Source: Candidatus Sodaliphilus limicaballi (GTDB lineage Bacteria > Bacteroidota > Bacteroidia > Bacteroidales > Muribaculaceae). From it: a DNA stretch of 6,145 nucleotides. The stretch's first letter is position 1. Each line of letters starts with the position of its first letter. The notes under the pieces are model-generated. The model searched no databases and was not told where the DNA came from. It was given only the letters and a program-made list of their open reading frames with translations. Both the position numbers and the translations under genes were made by a program. Positions 6,136 to 6,145 of this stretch are shown here, piece by piece. The stretch is from contig JAGHSP010000420.1 of the NCBI GenBank assembly GCA_018065815.1, positions 1 through 6,145 of the forward strand. The letters are read 5' to 3'.

Positions 6136-6145
6136 ACAAAAATGT

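Noticed and set aside
6026..6139. 38-residue N-terminal extension of the DUF5686-type protein (ATG at 6139)
   Set aside because: It would bury the signal peptide inside the protein and would place the recognisable promoter inside the coding region.
6142..6145. ATG at the right edge as the start of a divergent gene
   Set aside because: Only four bases remain in the window and no Bacteroidetes promoter boxes are seen at proper spacing on the plus strand before it, so it cannot be called a gene.

Overview
The window looks like a piece of a Bacteroidales chromosome, most likely from a Prevotellaceae- or Muribaculaceae-type gut bacterium. The evidence is a BspA-like LRR_5 protein with a dockerin-type tail, an outer-membrane protein of the DUF5686 type with an N-terminal carboxypeptidase-regulatory-like domain, start codons without clear Shine-Dalgarno sequences, and a promoter of the Bacteroidetes form (TTTG, 20 bases, TAnnTTTG). 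The family placement is an inference from protein style, not a computed phylogeny.

Left part (1-2100, plus strand): a tight gene cluster. A small acidic protein of unknown function, possibly cut by the window edge, ends two bases before agmatine deiminase (aguA). AguA overlaps N-carbamoylputrescine amidase (aguB) by four bases (ATGA). AguA and AguB act one after the other to convert agmatine to putrescine, so this is the second half of the arginine decarboxylase route to polyamines. Both enzymes keep all the catalytic residues I can check.

Middle (2101-3487): after a 39-base AT-rich gap with no terminator and no recognisable promoter, a secreted leucine-rich-repeat protein follows on the same strand. 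It has about eleven LRR_5 units and two intact calcium-loop motifs of dockerin type at the C-terminus. Its stop faces the stop of the next gene, and a long symmetric hairpin sits between the two convergent genes as a probable bidirectional terminator.

Right part (3488-6145, minus strand): a large outer-membrane beta-barrel protein with a signal peptide, a carboxypeptidase-regulatory-like domain and a DUF5686-type body ending in Phe. Its promoter lies so close to the start codon that the mRNA may be almost leaderless. A near-perfect 18-bp palindrome with a third half-site lies further upstream and may be an operator.

I see no mobile element, CRISPR array, RNA gene or defence system. The protein genes belong to known families. 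The less ordinary points are the small gene coupled to aguA, the three-unit higher-order period in the LRR protein, and the promoter/operator layout of the DUF5686 gene.
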